From assembly GCA_907164885.2 (NCBI GenBank), contig OU015498.1:122935727-122999726 (forward strand): DNA of 64,000 nt, read 5' to 3'. A program made the position numbers and the translations under genes. Positions 10,090-21,086 of the stretch are shown here, piece after piece. Every line of letters starts with the position of its first letter. Position 1 is the stretch's first letter. Source of the DNA: Dolomedes plantarius (Eukaryota > Arthropoda > Arachnida > Araneae > Dolomedidae). The notes beneath the pieces are model-generated. The model searched no databases. It was not told the origin of the DNA and saw nothing but the letters and a program-made list of their open reading frames with translations.

Positions 10090-10520
10090 TTAGTCTCTAA
10101 CACTACAACCTCTAGTTAGAATATTAACAGGATTACTCTTATCTTCACAATGTCTCCAATCTATAGGATTCGTAAAATACTGAATTTCAATTACCCTATT
10201 ACAAACAAAGGGCTTCCATTTCTTAGCACACTCTTTTATCCAACTGAAAACTATTTTCGAACCAGTCCAAAGAAACATAGTCTGAAACGGAAAAATGTTC
10301 TTCAAATAACTGACAATCCTTGAAGCAATTAAAGCTCCCATGAGTTCAAGTCTAAGCAACATTAACCTTTTCAAAGGACTAATTCTGCATTTAGAAATAA
10401 ATGAGATCAATATCTCACCACTATTATTCTCGAATCGTAAATAAGCAACCGCACGATATGCTACAGGAGACGCATCTCAAAACCCTTGTAGATGCGCATT
10501 GCAACTCATTCCATGCATAC
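10090..10520 (-). pseudogene. BEL-2 RNase H region
   Basis: DASPVAYRAVAYLRFEN (upstream of 10410), then SKCRISPLKRLMLLRLELMG, TGSKIVFSWIKECAKKWK and PIDWRHCEDKSNPVNILTRG give the BEL/Pao RNase H-like block. The D of DASP and the E of LELMG are catalytic-type residues; the usual SD of the third motif reads TGSK here, so the site is damaged. Confidence 0.72.
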
Positions 10521-10717
10521 AAGCTGAAAAATAATATCTATCAATCATTAACTCTTTCAACAGACCTATCTCCAAACACCAATCCTTCCACTTCACCATC
10601 ATATCTTCTGGCAAATCATCGTCCCACTCACTACGTTTTCCCTATCAATACTAATATCACAAAATCCATTTTCAACCCATAATTCTTTTAACTCTTTTGA
10701 ATTAGTATTCAGTTTTC

Positions 10718-11280
10718 TCAAATTAATCCAGCATCACCTAAAATAAACACAGCATCCGAGGACAAACTGAATGCTTTCGACACTCTTTCTGCTCCATAAA
10801 ACACATCATCAACATACAACGATGAATCCAACATCTCAACGCACTCTCCTTTACCTTCTATTTTTTGCTTAAAATGGTGTTTGATCGTAGCGGCCAATAT
10901 AAAGGAACTACAAGTGACGCCGAATGTCACTCTTTTCATTTTGTAGGGTACAATATTTTTCTCAATGTCACAGTCGTCAAAATATATAAATCGTAATTCT
11001 GGTGTTCATTCTTTACCTTTATTGCAAAAATGCAGCTTGAATGTCCGCAGAGAAAGTTATTTTGTTTTCACGAAATTTTGATATAATATCCAAAATGTTA
11101 GGATTCAAGTTTGGCCCTAGCAAAAACCAATCATTCAAAGATGGGCCATTTAATTTTGAAGAAGCATCGTAAACAATACGTAATTTTCTGGTATCCTGAT
11201 CAGTTTTGATAACGAGTCTATGCGGCATTTAATATGAATCATCTAGAGGTAAATCCTCACATTTTTTTACCATGTTTTTA
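10718..11280 (-). pseudogene. BEL-2 reverse transcriptase (fragmented)
   Basis: The upstream part reads MPHRLVIKTDQDTRKLRIVY then DASSKLNGPSLND and FSADIQAAFLQ (RT motif A). Downstream, FGVTCSSFILAATIKHH and LYVDDVFYGAERV hold the catalytic YVDD box. A frame change separates the two near 10990. It would copy the element RNA. Upstream of 11280 the BEL-2 reading stops and resumes at 16200 beyond the non-LTR insertion. Confidence 0.8.
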
Positions 11281-11573
11281 TTAACTTGCTTTCTTGTTTG
11301 TTTGTGTGTGTGTTTGTCCCTTACAAATCTTGCAATCGATTTTTAACTAACTTCCCGACTAGCTAGACATTTGAAACTCTTAGAATAGATCAAAACAAGA
11401 TGACAATGCATTTTTTAAATACTTTTAGCCATCTTTATGCAGATTTGAAATCATTTTCAGTTAATTTTGTTTTGTAGACTGGTGCAGCCATCTATCGACC
11501 GGGACGGGAATGAAAAGTTAAACGCAAGTTAACTTCCGATTAACTTCATTTTCTTTCAAGTTGATGGGATAAT
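11281..11573. other. unassigned stretch
   Basis: Non-coding sequence between BEL-2 RT and the left 56-bp direct repeat. It contains a short GT/TTTG-rich tract (11290-11320). No element is recognised. Confidence 0.3.
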
Positions 11574-11632
11574 TCATCAAAAAAATTTTAAAAAAGCATT
11601 TATTAATACATAGAATTGTCAAGTTTATATCA
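11574..11632. repeat. 56-bp direct repeat, left copy
   Basis: An AT-rich block ending ATACATAGAATTGTCAAGTT plus TATAT is repeated at 16108-16163 with only two G-to-A differences over about 56 bp. The two copies flank the non-LTR element, as a long target-site duplication would. Confidence 0.75.
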
Positions 11633-12056
11633 CAAAGGAAAACAGCCCTGCCGTAAGGCATACTAAAAAACTGATTACTGGTCGCTCGACGCCAACCCAC
11701 CCGCCACAACAGGCCGCATGTTATCTAGTCGATGCCAGTCGGCGCCGCAGCAATAAAAGAGCAGAGCAGCCAGGAGCACGTGCCCCAAAAATTTCTTTAA
11801 AATTTGATAAAATTTTAATAAAAGTACTTGTGGGTATGCACCTGATTGCATCCACCATAGTGTGAGCTATAACGCGCAAGGGAAGCTTGATGAATAACAA
11901 ATGTGTTGGTACTTTATGTGCCAACAAGCTAGTTTTTATTTTGCTTTTCATGTTTGCCAAACTTTGTGCTTTTAGTTATTAACTTTTATGAAGTTAAGTG
12001 ACACATTAAGTAGATTGAGTGTCCTGCGTATGTGCTCCAGCAACTAATTGTCTGTA
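11633..12056. other. segment between direct repeat and non-LTR tail
   Basis: A GC-richer part (11650-11790) is followed by AT-rich sequence. An open minus-strand frame at 11721-11960 has no recognisable motif. It may be 3' flanking DNA carried with the non-LTR element, or an older insertion. Confidence 0.3.
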
Positions 12057-12092
12057 TTTTTATTTATTTATTTATTTATTTATTTATTTTTT
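12057..12092 (-). repeat. (AAAT)n tail of the non-LTR element
   Basis: On the plus strand this is TTTATTTATTTATTT repeated. It lies about 140 bp beyond the ORF2 stop on the minus strand, where a non-LTR element ends in a simple repeat tail. Confidence 0.7.
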
Positions 12093-12231
12093 AAATTAAC
12101 AATGATTACAGTTGATGATTTGCAATAAATGCAAACAGTACAGTACAGAATAGAACATTTTGCTGGATACAAAGAATAAATAGGTTACACTAAAAGTTTA
12201 CAAAAATATTTATACGAATACAAATTGCTAG

Positions 12232-13620
12232 TTAGAATGCATCAGATGGGTAATGTTGAGCCATTAATTTGGTGAAAATTTTGATTATTATTTTAGAGCA
12301 GTAATAATCTGTGAAGAATTTGGTCGGAGGCCAGGTGTTTGCTCCCGAAGGTAGTTCTTTGCGTTCTACTTGAAATTCCGGGCATTCAAAGGTGCAGTGT
12401 TCTATTGTTTGAACCACTCCACATGTACAGGTGTCTGATTTACTGAAGAATCTGTTTTGATAAGTTCCGATGCTGCCATGTTCTGTTATTGCTTGGTTGA
12501 TCCAAAAATTTCCTTTTAATCTTGAAGTTGATACTTTTGGGAAGATCTCGTGGACTCTCCTACCTTTGTCAGAGATGTCCCATCTTGCTTGCCAGTTTTT
12601 TATAGCTTCTTTTTGTAATTTGTTTTTTATGTTTTCTTTTCTATTCTTGTAAATGGATGTTACCACATCCAAATCTGTTGCTTCTTTTGCTAATTTGTCT
12701 ACTTCTTCATTTTCTGTAAATCCGGCATGAACCTTGACCCAGTGAAATTTTATTTCTAGTTGTTTGTTTTTGATGATGTTTTTTAAGTTTTGAATTTCTT
12801 CGTCATCGGTTTTGTGTGATTGTAGTGCTTGAAGTGCGCTACGTGAATCTGTGAATAGGTCTATGTTTGTTAATACGCTTTCTGACGCATCAAGTACTGC
12901 CATTTTTATCGCATGTATTTCAGCAAGGTAGGAGGTCGAGTTATCTGAAAGTCTTTCTTTTAATTCCTTTATTTTGTTTTGTTTATTGTATCTTATTACT
13001 CCTGCTCCCCCTCGATTGTTTATTTTTGAGCCATCTGTGTAGTAATAGTCATCATTTTGTTGTATACTTTTTCTGTCCCAATTGTGTGTTGTGATGTCTT
13101 TTATTTTTCTAATTTTATTAATTTTTATTTCTGTGTTTTCTGGGTTAAACTTTTGACCATCTATTTCCAATTCTGTTCCCTCTTTGAATAGGAGGCACCA
13201 GTCTTGCTCTTGTTTGGCTCTTATGTCTAATGGTAAACAGCCCGCTAGGATTGCTAGCGTGTCTGTAGCTACTGTTTTGTAACATTTTGTAATCATTAGT
13301 AGCAATGGGCGTTGAATTTGCTGTAGTTTTTTATTAAATTTTTTGGTACTGTAGTACCATGCTTGTGCTCCATGTAGTAGTATTTTCTCTTGTGTTATTT
13401 TGTATATTTCTTTGGCTATTTCTGGCTTTAGACCCCAGGTTTTCCTTGTGAATCTCAGTATTTTGTACATTATTGCTATTGACTTTTCTTTCACCATTTG
13501 TAGGTGGCTGTAGAAATTTAGGTCTTTGTCGATTATGAATCCTCGGTATTTTATTTCAGGTTTATATTTTATGTTTTCTCCGTTTATTTTTATTGTCGGT
13601 TTTCTTGTGACTTCCTTTTT
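12232..13620 (-). pseudogene. non-LTR ORF2 C-terminus: RT thumb, RNase H, Cys motif
   Basis: The minus-strand frame is open from about 13600 to 12232 (421 residues from the ATG at 13497). RNase H residues are clear: YYYTDGSKINNRGGAGV (D), YLAEIHAIKMAV (E), DLFTDSRSALQAL (D) and HWVKVHAGFTENEEVDKLAK. A terminal CTCGVVQTIEHCTFECPEF is the Cys/His motif that ends many Jockey-superfamily ORF2 proteins. RNase H removes RNA from the cDNA hybrid. Upstream KYRGFIIDKDLNF is the RT thumb. The frame is lost near 13615 in a T-run (TTTTTTTTGATG region). Confidence 0.85.
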
Positions 13621-14900
13621 TTGATGATATTATTGTGTATGTGCATTTTTCAACGTTAAAATTTAGTTCATTCTTTCTAGCCCATGCTTCACACTTGGAT
13701 AGTATCTTTGTAGAGAGTTCTTGGAACTTGTATATTACTGGGCTTTTTATTAGTATTAGTATGTCGTCGGCAAATGCTTGTAGATGGTAAGATTTATCGC
13801 TTGCGCAGTCTTGAAAAAGCTCGTTAATTATGGTTAGCCAAAGAATCGGGCCCAGTGAAGATCCTTGAGGGACTTCGACGTTATACTCCCATTCACCATT
13901 GCTTAATAGTATTTTTCTATCCGTGAGGTAGTCTATTATTGATCTTAATAATGTGTCTTCTAGGTTGAGTTTTTTAAGTTCTTCTATTAGTCATGATCTT
14001 TTTATAGAGTTGAATGCACTTTTGATATCTAATGAAATCATGCATGTGTTGTTTTTTGCCTTTGTATTTTCTTTGATGGTTCCTAAGACTTTGCGTAGTG
14101 CATCTGATGTTCCCATGTTTCTCCGAAATCCGTATTGCTTGTCTGATAGCAGTTTGTTTTCGTCAAGGTGTTCTACTAATCTATTTGTTAGGATTTTGTC
14201 ATATACTTTACCCATTACTGGTAGGAGACAGATTGGTCTATAGCTACTGGCTTGTGTGTGATCTTTTCCTTCTTTTGGGAAATAGACTACCTTTGATATT
14301 TTCCATTCTTTGGGAAATTTTGCTTTTTTCCAGAACACATTGTATAATTCTTTTAGTATTGTTATATTGCTTAATTGTATTTCTTCTATTATACTTGTGG
14401 TAAGTCCATCGTAGCCCGGCGATTTATCTTTTGCCATTTCCTTGATTATTATTTTAATTTCTTTTTCCGTTATTTTATTCTCTGTATTTGCTTTTTGGTT
14501 TCTTATCTGGGTTGATGATGAGGATTCATTCTTTGTTTCGAAGTGATATTTTGCCAGTATCAATTCTGTTTCTTTGTTGTCTGTATGCAGTATTCCATTT
14601 TTCGTCTTTTACTCCTTCTATTATTTGTTTTTTGTACATTTTGTCTCTTATTATTTTATATATGGTTCCAAATGTATCTTTTACTGTGATTTTTTCCAAG
14701 TATTCTTTGTATGTGTTTCTTTTTGCTTCTAGGAGTGCTTTCTTGTACTTTGCTCTTTCTTTTTTGTATATTATTTTATATCTGTCTCTTTCATTTTCAT
14801 TAGTTGTTCGCTGCATTTTTCTTCTTAATGCTCTTACTTTTCTTCTTTGTGTGTTTAGTCTTGGTAGACGTTTTTTTGTCCTTTTGTTTTTACTTTATGT
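13621..14900 (-). pseudogene. non-LTR ORF2 reverse transcriptase
   Basis: Minus-strand reading: a Lys-rich linker (ERAKYKKALLEAKRNTYKEY), then DKSPGYDGLTTSIIEEIQ (RT block 1), PKEWKISKVVYFPKEGKD, SSYRPICLLPVMGKVYDKIL and QYGFRRNMGTSDAL, then SLDIKSAFNSI (motif A). In another frame HLQAFADDILILI holds the catalytic FADD box near 13760-13800. At least two frame breaks (near 14540 and 13990) inactivate it. Motif order and spacing are those of Jockey-superfamily RTs. Confidence 0.85.
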
Positions 14901-15099
14901 TTCATGCATAGGCTTGCTATGTCCTCTGTGAAGTTCTTTACTGTGTTGTCTATTTCCTCAGATTGGAATCTTCCTTGGTATTCATTTAGTTTTTCACTCA
15001 GTTCTGCTTTGAATTCAAGCCATTTTAGTGTTTTTATGTCCCATATTGTTGTGTAGATTTTGTAGTCTGCAGGTGCGTCTAGTTTTATATCAAACGTTA

Positions 15100-15769
15100 T
15101 TGCGTTGTGGTCTGGCAGATTGTGGTCGTCTTTGATTTTCCAGTTTTGTATGTGACTGTCTTCAAAAACTTTTCACAGTGATAGGTCTATCCTGCTTTGT
15201 CCAGTGGATCCGTTGAAAGTTGGTGGGCTGTCTGGGTTGTTTAGGATTTTTAGGTCAAATAGTGCCGCAAGTCCCAGTATTGCTTGTCCTCTTTCGTCTG
15301 TGGGCCTTTGTCCTCAGACTGTTGATTTTGCGTTGAAGTCTCCCAGTATGATGATTCTTTCTCCTCTGTTTTCATTTAAAATTGTTCTTAGTATGTTCAG
15401 TTGCGGTTCCGTCCTGTCAAGGTCTCCTCTTGGTGAGGGTGGGAGGTATAATGATATTAGTATTATATTGTTGCCGTTGTAGTTCGCTTTAATTGCTACC
15501 AGATGCTCACTCATGTGCAGTTTGTAAAAGTTGTATTTTACTTTTAGGAGTAATACTGCTTTAGGGTCTGTATCCGCTTTTATTGTTGTATAGGATGATG
15601 GTATTCCTCTGATGTAATGTGGTGCTGCTTGTACCACGTGCGGTTCATTAATTGATATACAGTCTATATCAAGGGTGATGATGTCATTTGCTAGTTCGAA
15701 GGCTGTCAGGTATGATTTATTTAGGTTTATGTGCAATATTTTGAATGCGTACGTGTTACTTTCAGCCAT
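15100..15769 (-). pseudogene. non-LTR ORF2 endonuclease (APE-type)
   Basis: Starts at the ATG at 15767-15769, just after ORF1. FKILHINLNKSYLTAFEL, CISINEPHVV (catalytic E) and ERIIILGDFNAKS (GDFNAKS) are the APE endonuclease motifs that nick target DNA to prime reverse transcription. A TGA follows GDFNAKSTV (about 15317); beyond it the same frame continues with GQRPTDERGQ and NNPDSPPTF then GSTGQSRIDLS, so the break is a single stop codon. Confidence 0.85.
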
Positions 15770-15789
15770 AGTTTATTCTTGCTCTGAGT

Positions 15790-16100
15790 TTCTCGACCTC
15801 CATGAGTTTTGTTTTGCGTGTAATAGCGGTAGGTAAATGATTTGTTGCGTATTTTGTTTTATTTTTGTCATTATGGAATGCGCAGTTTCCACAATTTGTC
15901 CCTGTTTGGCAGACTCGATCATGATGTTGTTCTCCACAGTTTTTGCATATTTTTTTTATTTCTGCAAGCTTTTGCTAAATGTCCGTGTCTCCAGCAATTG
16001 TAGCAGATCAATGGTTTTACGTATTCTTTTATTCCATATTTTTGCCAGTCTAGTTTTATTTATTTTTTTTTGGTGCTCTACATTTTTGAATGCTTCTCCT
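15790..16100 (-). pseudogene. non-LTR ORF1 C-terminus with CCHC knuckles
   Basis: Minus-strand reading of CYNCWRHGHLAKAC followed by CKNCGEQHHDRVC and CGNCAFHND shows the three CCHC-type knuckles of Jockey-superfamily ORF1. One-base shifts separate them. KPLICYNC is preceded by a Lys-rich segment (VEHQKKINKTRL), after which the element sequence stops at the right direct repeat. ORF1 proteins bind element RNA. The N-terminal part is missing. Confidence 0.75.
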
Positions 16101-16107
16101 TTTAGAC

Positions 16108-16163
16108 AAATCAAAAAAATTTTAAAAAAACATTTATTAATACATAGAATTATCAAGTTTATA
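16108..16163. repeat. 56-bp direct repeat, right copy
   Basis: Matches 11574-11632 except for two G-to-A differences. It sits immediately beyond the truncated ORF1 of the non-LTR element and immediately before BEL-2 Pol. Confidence 0.75.
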
Positions 16164-16199
16164 TGATTCAACAGAAAATTTAAAAACATGGTGTATAAA

Positions 16200-16471
16200 A
16201 AAGTTCGTTTTATCTTGTAATTATTCTATTATTCCTTTATAACTGAGTTGCAATTATCAAATAATTGCATATCCCGATTAAATTTATTTACTAGATTATA
16301 AAATCTCCTTCTTGTGACCACCTAATTGTTTTCTAATTATTCTTTTGATTCATTCCACAACGAAGATGCTTCGTAACGTCCTTCAGTAAACTTTAAGTTA
16401 CTTTGAAAATCCTGCAAAACGCGGCATTCGTAAGAGCTCTCATTTGTTTCAACAATTCCCAGAGATTCTAA
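16200..16471 (-). pseudogene. BEL-2 Pol N-terminal segment
   Basis: The minus strand reads LESLGIVETNESSYECRVLQ, LKFTEGRYEASSLW, VVTRRRFYNLVNKFNRDMQ and YNSV-like NSVIKE, which is the region between protease and RT in BEL/Pao. The right edge at 16471 abuts the Harbinger-like terminal repeat; the preceding residues (LKNFWDL) are at 24416-24440 on its other side. A stop interrupts NESKE-LENN. Confidence 0.75.
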
Positions 16472-16485
16472 AGCCGGCCACTCAC

Positions 16486-17311
16486 TAGGAATGCGACATC
16501 GATAACAAGACATCGATGTTTTGAAACATCGATATTCAATATTAAAACATCGATGCTAATAAAACATCGCCCCAAAACCATCGATGTTTTTAAACATCGA
16601 TGTTTTAGAACATCCATTTTCTAAAACTGGTTTAGTAACCTCTAACATTAATATTACTTCAGTTAGTCGTGGGGGAGGGGGGATTTAATTTTACTCTCTG
16701 ATTGGGAAGACATAAATGACAAAAACTTGGTTGCTTTGGGCTACATTGATGACACAAAATTCTCGTTGTAAATACCGCCATGTTTTGCCTTCAAATGTCC
16801 AGATAAATTCGTGGTATTGCCAGAAGTTTTGAGGGACTTAAGGCAAATATTGCATTTCACTAATTTGTCAGAGGTTTTGCAAAAATATTTCCAAACGGTA
16901 CTTTTAGGAGGCATCTTACTAATAATATTAACGTCAACTTATATAAAACCAGAACAAAACAAAAACTTAAATGGCTGCTCTCGTGTAAATACTATTTATA
17001 AAATAAAACTCCATCTTCTGGAGTGGTTCTCCAGGTTCTGGAGTGTCAAGAACATTCCAAGCGCTCTGATTGTTCATTGGTTGTTGATTGCCCTTTGTCT
17101 GTTTGCTAAGGAATCGTTCCCCCTTTTGTATTCGTCCTTTACAGAATTCAGACTTACATTTACTGAGTGTGAAAATTATGCTACGTGGTAAATTTTTTTA
17201 TTATGGTACTTTTTCATTAAAAAAAATCGAGCACAAAACATCGATGTTAAAAAAACATCGGCTTCAATAAATCGATGTTTTGAAAACATCGACATCGATG
17301 TCGCATCCCTA
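16486..17311 (-). mobile_element. hAT element with BED-finger exon
   Basis: Ends TAGGAATGCGACATCGAT and (as reverse complement) TAGGGATGCGACATCGAT form inverted repeats; sub-terminal ACATCGATGTTTT motifs recur many times at both ends. The perfect 8-bp duplication CCACTCAC lies at 16478-16485 and 17312-17319. It inserted in the left terminal repeat of the Harbinger-like element. At 826 bp it is non-autonomous but keeps a BED zinc-finger reading frame. Confidence 0.9.
16741..16914 (-). pseudogene. hAT transposase N-terminus: BED zinc finger only
   Basis: A 57-residue minus-strand frame from ATG (16912-16914) to stop (16741-16743). It reads VWKYFCKTSDKLVKCNICLK and NTTNLSGHLKAKH: the aromatic start, C-x2-C and H-x4-H of a BED finger, the DNA-binding domain at the N-terminus of hAT transposases. 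The catalytic and dimerisation domains are absent. The intact reading frame could mean a recent deletion derivative, or a short protein able to bind the element ends; the latter is speculation. Confidence 0.8.
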
Positions 17312-17706
17312 CCACTCACATAGGCTTCTGGCATCTGGGACGCCGGGAGTTTTGGCCCCTCGGACACCTGGCATCGGCCACTCACGGGGATTCTCGGCGT
17401 CCGAGGCGCCGAACTTTTGACGTTTCGTTCACCTGCCTTCGCACTCGTGATGCCCGATTTAGCTCAGTTCATGTAGGTCTGTCGTATTGTAATCACGCTC
17501 ACTGTGCTCTCTCGCAAAAAAATAGCGACAATTTTTGTCGTTTCATAATCCACTCAATATCGTTATTGTTTTCCTCATTTAATTTGTTTATCAGAGCACA
17601 ATTATTTCGTAACTTTAAATATACGTTATGAACGTGAAATAGTGTAAAGCAGGGGTCCCCAACCCTATGCCCGCGGGCGCCATGGAGCTCGCCGATCGTT
17701 TTATGT

Positions 17707-18440
17707 GTGCCCGATTTGTGCCCTAGATTTGTAGATTTAATTAAAGAAAAAATTATCTCTCTAAAAAATCAAAATTTTTTTGAACTAACAGATCCTCGTT
17801 GGTTAGCGGATTTGGCTTTTTTAACAGATATAATGGAAAAACTGAATTATTTAAACTTAGACATACAGGGAAAGGACAAACATATATTTACAATGGTAGT
17901 GTCTATAAACTCGTTTAAAGCTTAACTGTGACCAAGTGAACAAGATGAAGTCCCTTGTGCACTTTTCCAAATATGAAAAAAAATTATAGGAGACGGGGAA
18001 AATGACTTATCAACATTTGTTAACAAACTTCAATTATTTCAAGACCAGTTTGAAAAGCGCTTTCAACAGTTTAATATCATCGCGCCAATGGTCACCTTTT
18101 TTGTTAATCCTTTTACTTACTAAGTAAATGTAACCAAACTAGCTACATACATTTCAGAGCTTGTTCAAGTAAGGACGGAAGAACTGGAGATAGAAATTTT
18201 GGATCTTCAGAACGACATTGTCCTAAAATCCATTGTATCCGATGAGAATTTCTCGAATATAGTTGACAGAAACAAATTTCCATTCTTTGAAAGAGCAGCA
18301 TATAAAAAAATCGTTATTCGGTTCCACATATTTGTATGAATCATTATTTTCGACAATGAATATCATAAAATCAAAGTACAGATCACGACTTACAGATGAA
18401 CATTTTGACGACTGCTTATGCGCGCGCGAGCAGGAATATC
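17707..18440 (+). pseudogene. hAT transposase remnants
   Basis: Frame 1 from 17707 reads FELTDPRWLADLAFLTDIME and LNLDIQGKDKHIF, the central part of a Charlie/ZBED-type hAT transposase. Later fragments (ENDLSTFVNKLQLFQDQF; about 18000) and the C-terminal dimerisation motif (YESLFSTMNIIKSKYRSRLT, about 18330-18390) follow in other frames. The N-terminal BED finger and the catalytic D region are missing. Confidence 0.75.
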
Positions 18441-18564
18441 ATCATACTCTCCTAATTACGAAGCAATGGCCAATGAAATGCAATGCCAAAAATCACATTA
18501 ATTTTGATATTTATATTTTTTATAAAGAATTTTTATACTTTGTAGATTTTGTATGCATTATATA

Positions 18565-19869
18565 CAAAGGCTGTTCACACATTTTTTAGACGATGTATAT
18601 TGTATTCACAAAACTAAATTACATAAAAATTCTTGTGTTTTAAATGTTCTATTTGACATCCCTTATTCTGAACTATCTTTCGACACCGCAATTTCCAGGA
18701 TAATAATGCCTTTTGAAGTGTCAGAAGAGGTATTCTATCCCATTCCTCCTGAACAGCTTTCCAGAGTCCTGTAAGGGTTTTGGGACGACGTTTGGATAAT
18801 GCAGATTTTAAAAGTCCGAAAGCACAAAAATCCATAGGTGATACATCGGGAGATTTAGTAGGGATATCAGTGAAGGGTATGGCCTTGATACCAGTTTTTT
18901 GTTCCATTTCTTTTAGGAAATTTACAGTGGATTTTGATGTGTGACTGCTAGCTTTGTCCTGATGGAGTCTCACAGATTGATGGCACTGTGGGTAAAGCGA
19001 TGGTATTTCATTCAGAAAAATTGGCGATAAAATATGTTCCTGATAGTATTTGGAGTTAATCTTGACATTTTTTTTCCACTCTCTTTATTTTTAACTTGCC
19101 ATTATAAGAAAAACCAGCAACAATCATGAATCCCTTAGAAAAACTTTCTTTCGATTCTCTGAACCATGTACTTAAATTTTTTTCTCTCCTTTTATGATAA
19201 TAAATGGCTCTTTTTTTGTTGCAATCATTTAAATACACCCATGATTCATCTATTGTGACAATTGTTTTCCATTTTTCTTTGGATAAGTGTTTGTCATATA
19301 GAATTCTGCAGCGTGTCCTGCGTTCACCGATATGATTTGGAAGAAGACGATGCACATTGCGTTTTTTCGCTTTCTTAAGATTTAAATCAACGTTTATCAT
19401 TTTGTTTACAGTGGACACCGAGCATTTTAATGATTTTGCAACTGTTCTTTGAATAGGGGGATTTTCTTTTAACATTAAACAACGTACCTTTGCAATAGTC
19501 GAAGATGTCCGTTTTTATCTTGGATACTTGTTTGGAATTTTTGTCCCACTTGAGGCTCCAATTTGACGTTTTTTTTCCTTTCTTGTTGACGATATTACCT
19601 ATCGACGCTTTAGATATCACAAAACCATGACTCTCACATCGTTTTTGGATAACGGAGTATGCATATTTCTCTTCGGAAAGAGCATAAATGTAGCCTTCGA
19701 ACCACTGCTTTGTTAAAAACGCCATTTTGAATAAAAACAAAACTTTCAAGCCGCAGATAATAATTTTGACTTTTAAAAACATAGTACAATTGCAATTATA
19801 TCTTTTGCAGCAAACGATTTTTTATTACCTCTTACCAAAATCGTCTAAAAAATGTGCGAACACCCTCTG
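18565..19869 (-). mobile_element. Tc1/mariner superfamily element with DD41D spacing (rosa-like)
   Basis: Left CAAAGGCTGTTCACACATTT and right (reverse complement) CAGAGGGTGTTCGCACATTT open an inverted repeat of about 30 bp, flanked by TA at 18563-18564 and 19870-19871. The 1305-bp element carries a minus-strand transposase. It inserted in the hAT element at 17650-21832. Confidence 0.85.
18614..19725 (-). pseudogene. DD41D transposase, frame-broken
   Basis: Probable start is the ATG at 19723-19725 (MAFLTKQWFEGYIYALSEEK). The N-terminal half holds HTH-type sequence (PPIQRTVAKSLKCSVSTVNK). Catalytic motifs: TIDESWVYLND (first D), HQDKASSHTSKS (second D) and SPDVSPMDFCAFG (third D). Counting between the second and third D gives 41 residues, the spacing reported for rosa-type DD41D elements rather than mariner DD34D. 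Frames change near 19430 and 18990-19050. It would cut and paste the element at TA sites. Confidence 0.82.
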
Positions 19870-20747
19870 TAGTAATAATTTATTTTACACAAGAATATTA
19901 ACAATATTTTTTATATGTTAAATTATATTTTTTGAATTAAATTTTTTTTTGTACATTATGTGTATATATTATTAACTACAGTGGACGCTCGTTAATTCGA
20001 ACTCAAAGGTTCTCAGAAAAAAGTTTGAATTATCCGATGTTAAGAGAAAATATATAACCTTAAAAGTGTATCACTGAAGAAGAAAAATCTCCAGGTATGT
20101 ATGACCCAAGAAAATGTATTGTACTATGCTATCTAAAATTAAACATATTAAAAAGCAATACAGACTTACCTTAATCATAAAATGAAGAAGAAGATATGCA
20201 GTAACTTTAATTAAAAATATTAATTACAGTTTTAAGAAAAACTTTAAAATGGATGTTTGGTTTTGTTTATGATGCCTACATTGTTCAGCCAGCTTCTCGA
20301 TTTGAAGTAAACATTTTTGTATTGGATTAAATGGCAGTGTTTAAATTCCTTTAAGACTTCATGGATTCTTGGACTTTCCAATCGCTAATAATTTAAGCTT
20401 TTCGCTCCCATCCATATTAGTACAAACTATAGCTGTAATCCTGTCTTTACTGTTTTTATCTCCTACGCAAGCTTCCCTTTAGATTGTAATGTCTTGTTTA
20501 GCAAGAGTTTATGAAAAAAATGCAGTTTCGTCCGCATTAAAAAATATCTTTCGGCAGGTAAGTAGAGAAAAGCCCTGGCAGTTTCGTACCGAAATTAATG
20601 CATACGTCTTCGTTTACATTAGAGCTTGGGCCACATACAGTTTGATAAGAAATATTGTGCCTTAATTAAATTGAGAAAGCCCTCCATCACTGCATTTAAA
20701 ATCTTCAATACCCATTCGAATTTCCAATTCATCAGCCTTTGTCTGCA

Positions 20748-21008
20748 CTAAAGGCCATTTATCGGAAAATTTCGAGATCTAAAATCCTGGAACCATAGCA
20801 GTAGAGCGTTTTCTAGATCTTCTTGGGACGCATTTCTCATACGTTTCCTTCCTCTAGCAAATTTTAATTTTTCCCATGAATCTAAAATTGACTCCTTGTT
20901 TTTCAAATAAGTTGACAAGGTATTTTTTTTAATTCCATAGTCAGCTGCTAACTTTGTTTTACACTCGCCATTCTTTACTTTCTTTAAAATTTCTACCTTT
21001 GTCTCCAA
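20748..21008 (-). pseudogene. Tigger transposase N-terminus (CENP-B-like HTH)
   Basis: Minus-strand reading METKVEILKKVKNGECKTKL, then ADYGIKKNTLSTYLKNK and LENALLLWFQDFRSRNFPI. This is the psq/CENP-B N-terminal helix-turn-helix followed by the second DNA-binding region of pogo-type transposases, which recognises the terminal repeats. Only about 86 residues are in frame. A catalytic DDE domain may persist in fragments between 20200 and 20740 but I cannot read it. Confidence 0.78.
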
Positions 21009-21086
21009 AGTTAAGATTTTCTACTTTCTACTTGTAGATATCCTGAATTTTTACACGTTCACACCACACACTGAAGAAGAAAAACT

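Larger units (their letters stand above)
12057..16107 (-). mobile_element. non-LTR retrotransposon with RNase H, 5'-truncated
   Basis: In minus-strand order: the end of ORF1 with CCHC knuckles (about 16050-15830), an APE-type endonuclease (15769 to about 15100), RT (14900-13620), RNase H and a C-terminal Cys-rich motif (to 12232), then a tail of AAAT repeats (12092-12057). This order with RNase H fits the I/R1/LOA group of the Jockey superfamily. ORF1 lacks its N-terminal half, as expected of 5' truncation. It splits BEL-2 between RT and Pol N-terminus. Confidence 0.82.

Noticed and set aside
14098..14931. Long plus-strand frames rich in Phe, Leu and Ile that look like membrane proteins
   Set aside because: They are antisense shadows of the Lys-rich minus-strand RT of the non-LTR element.
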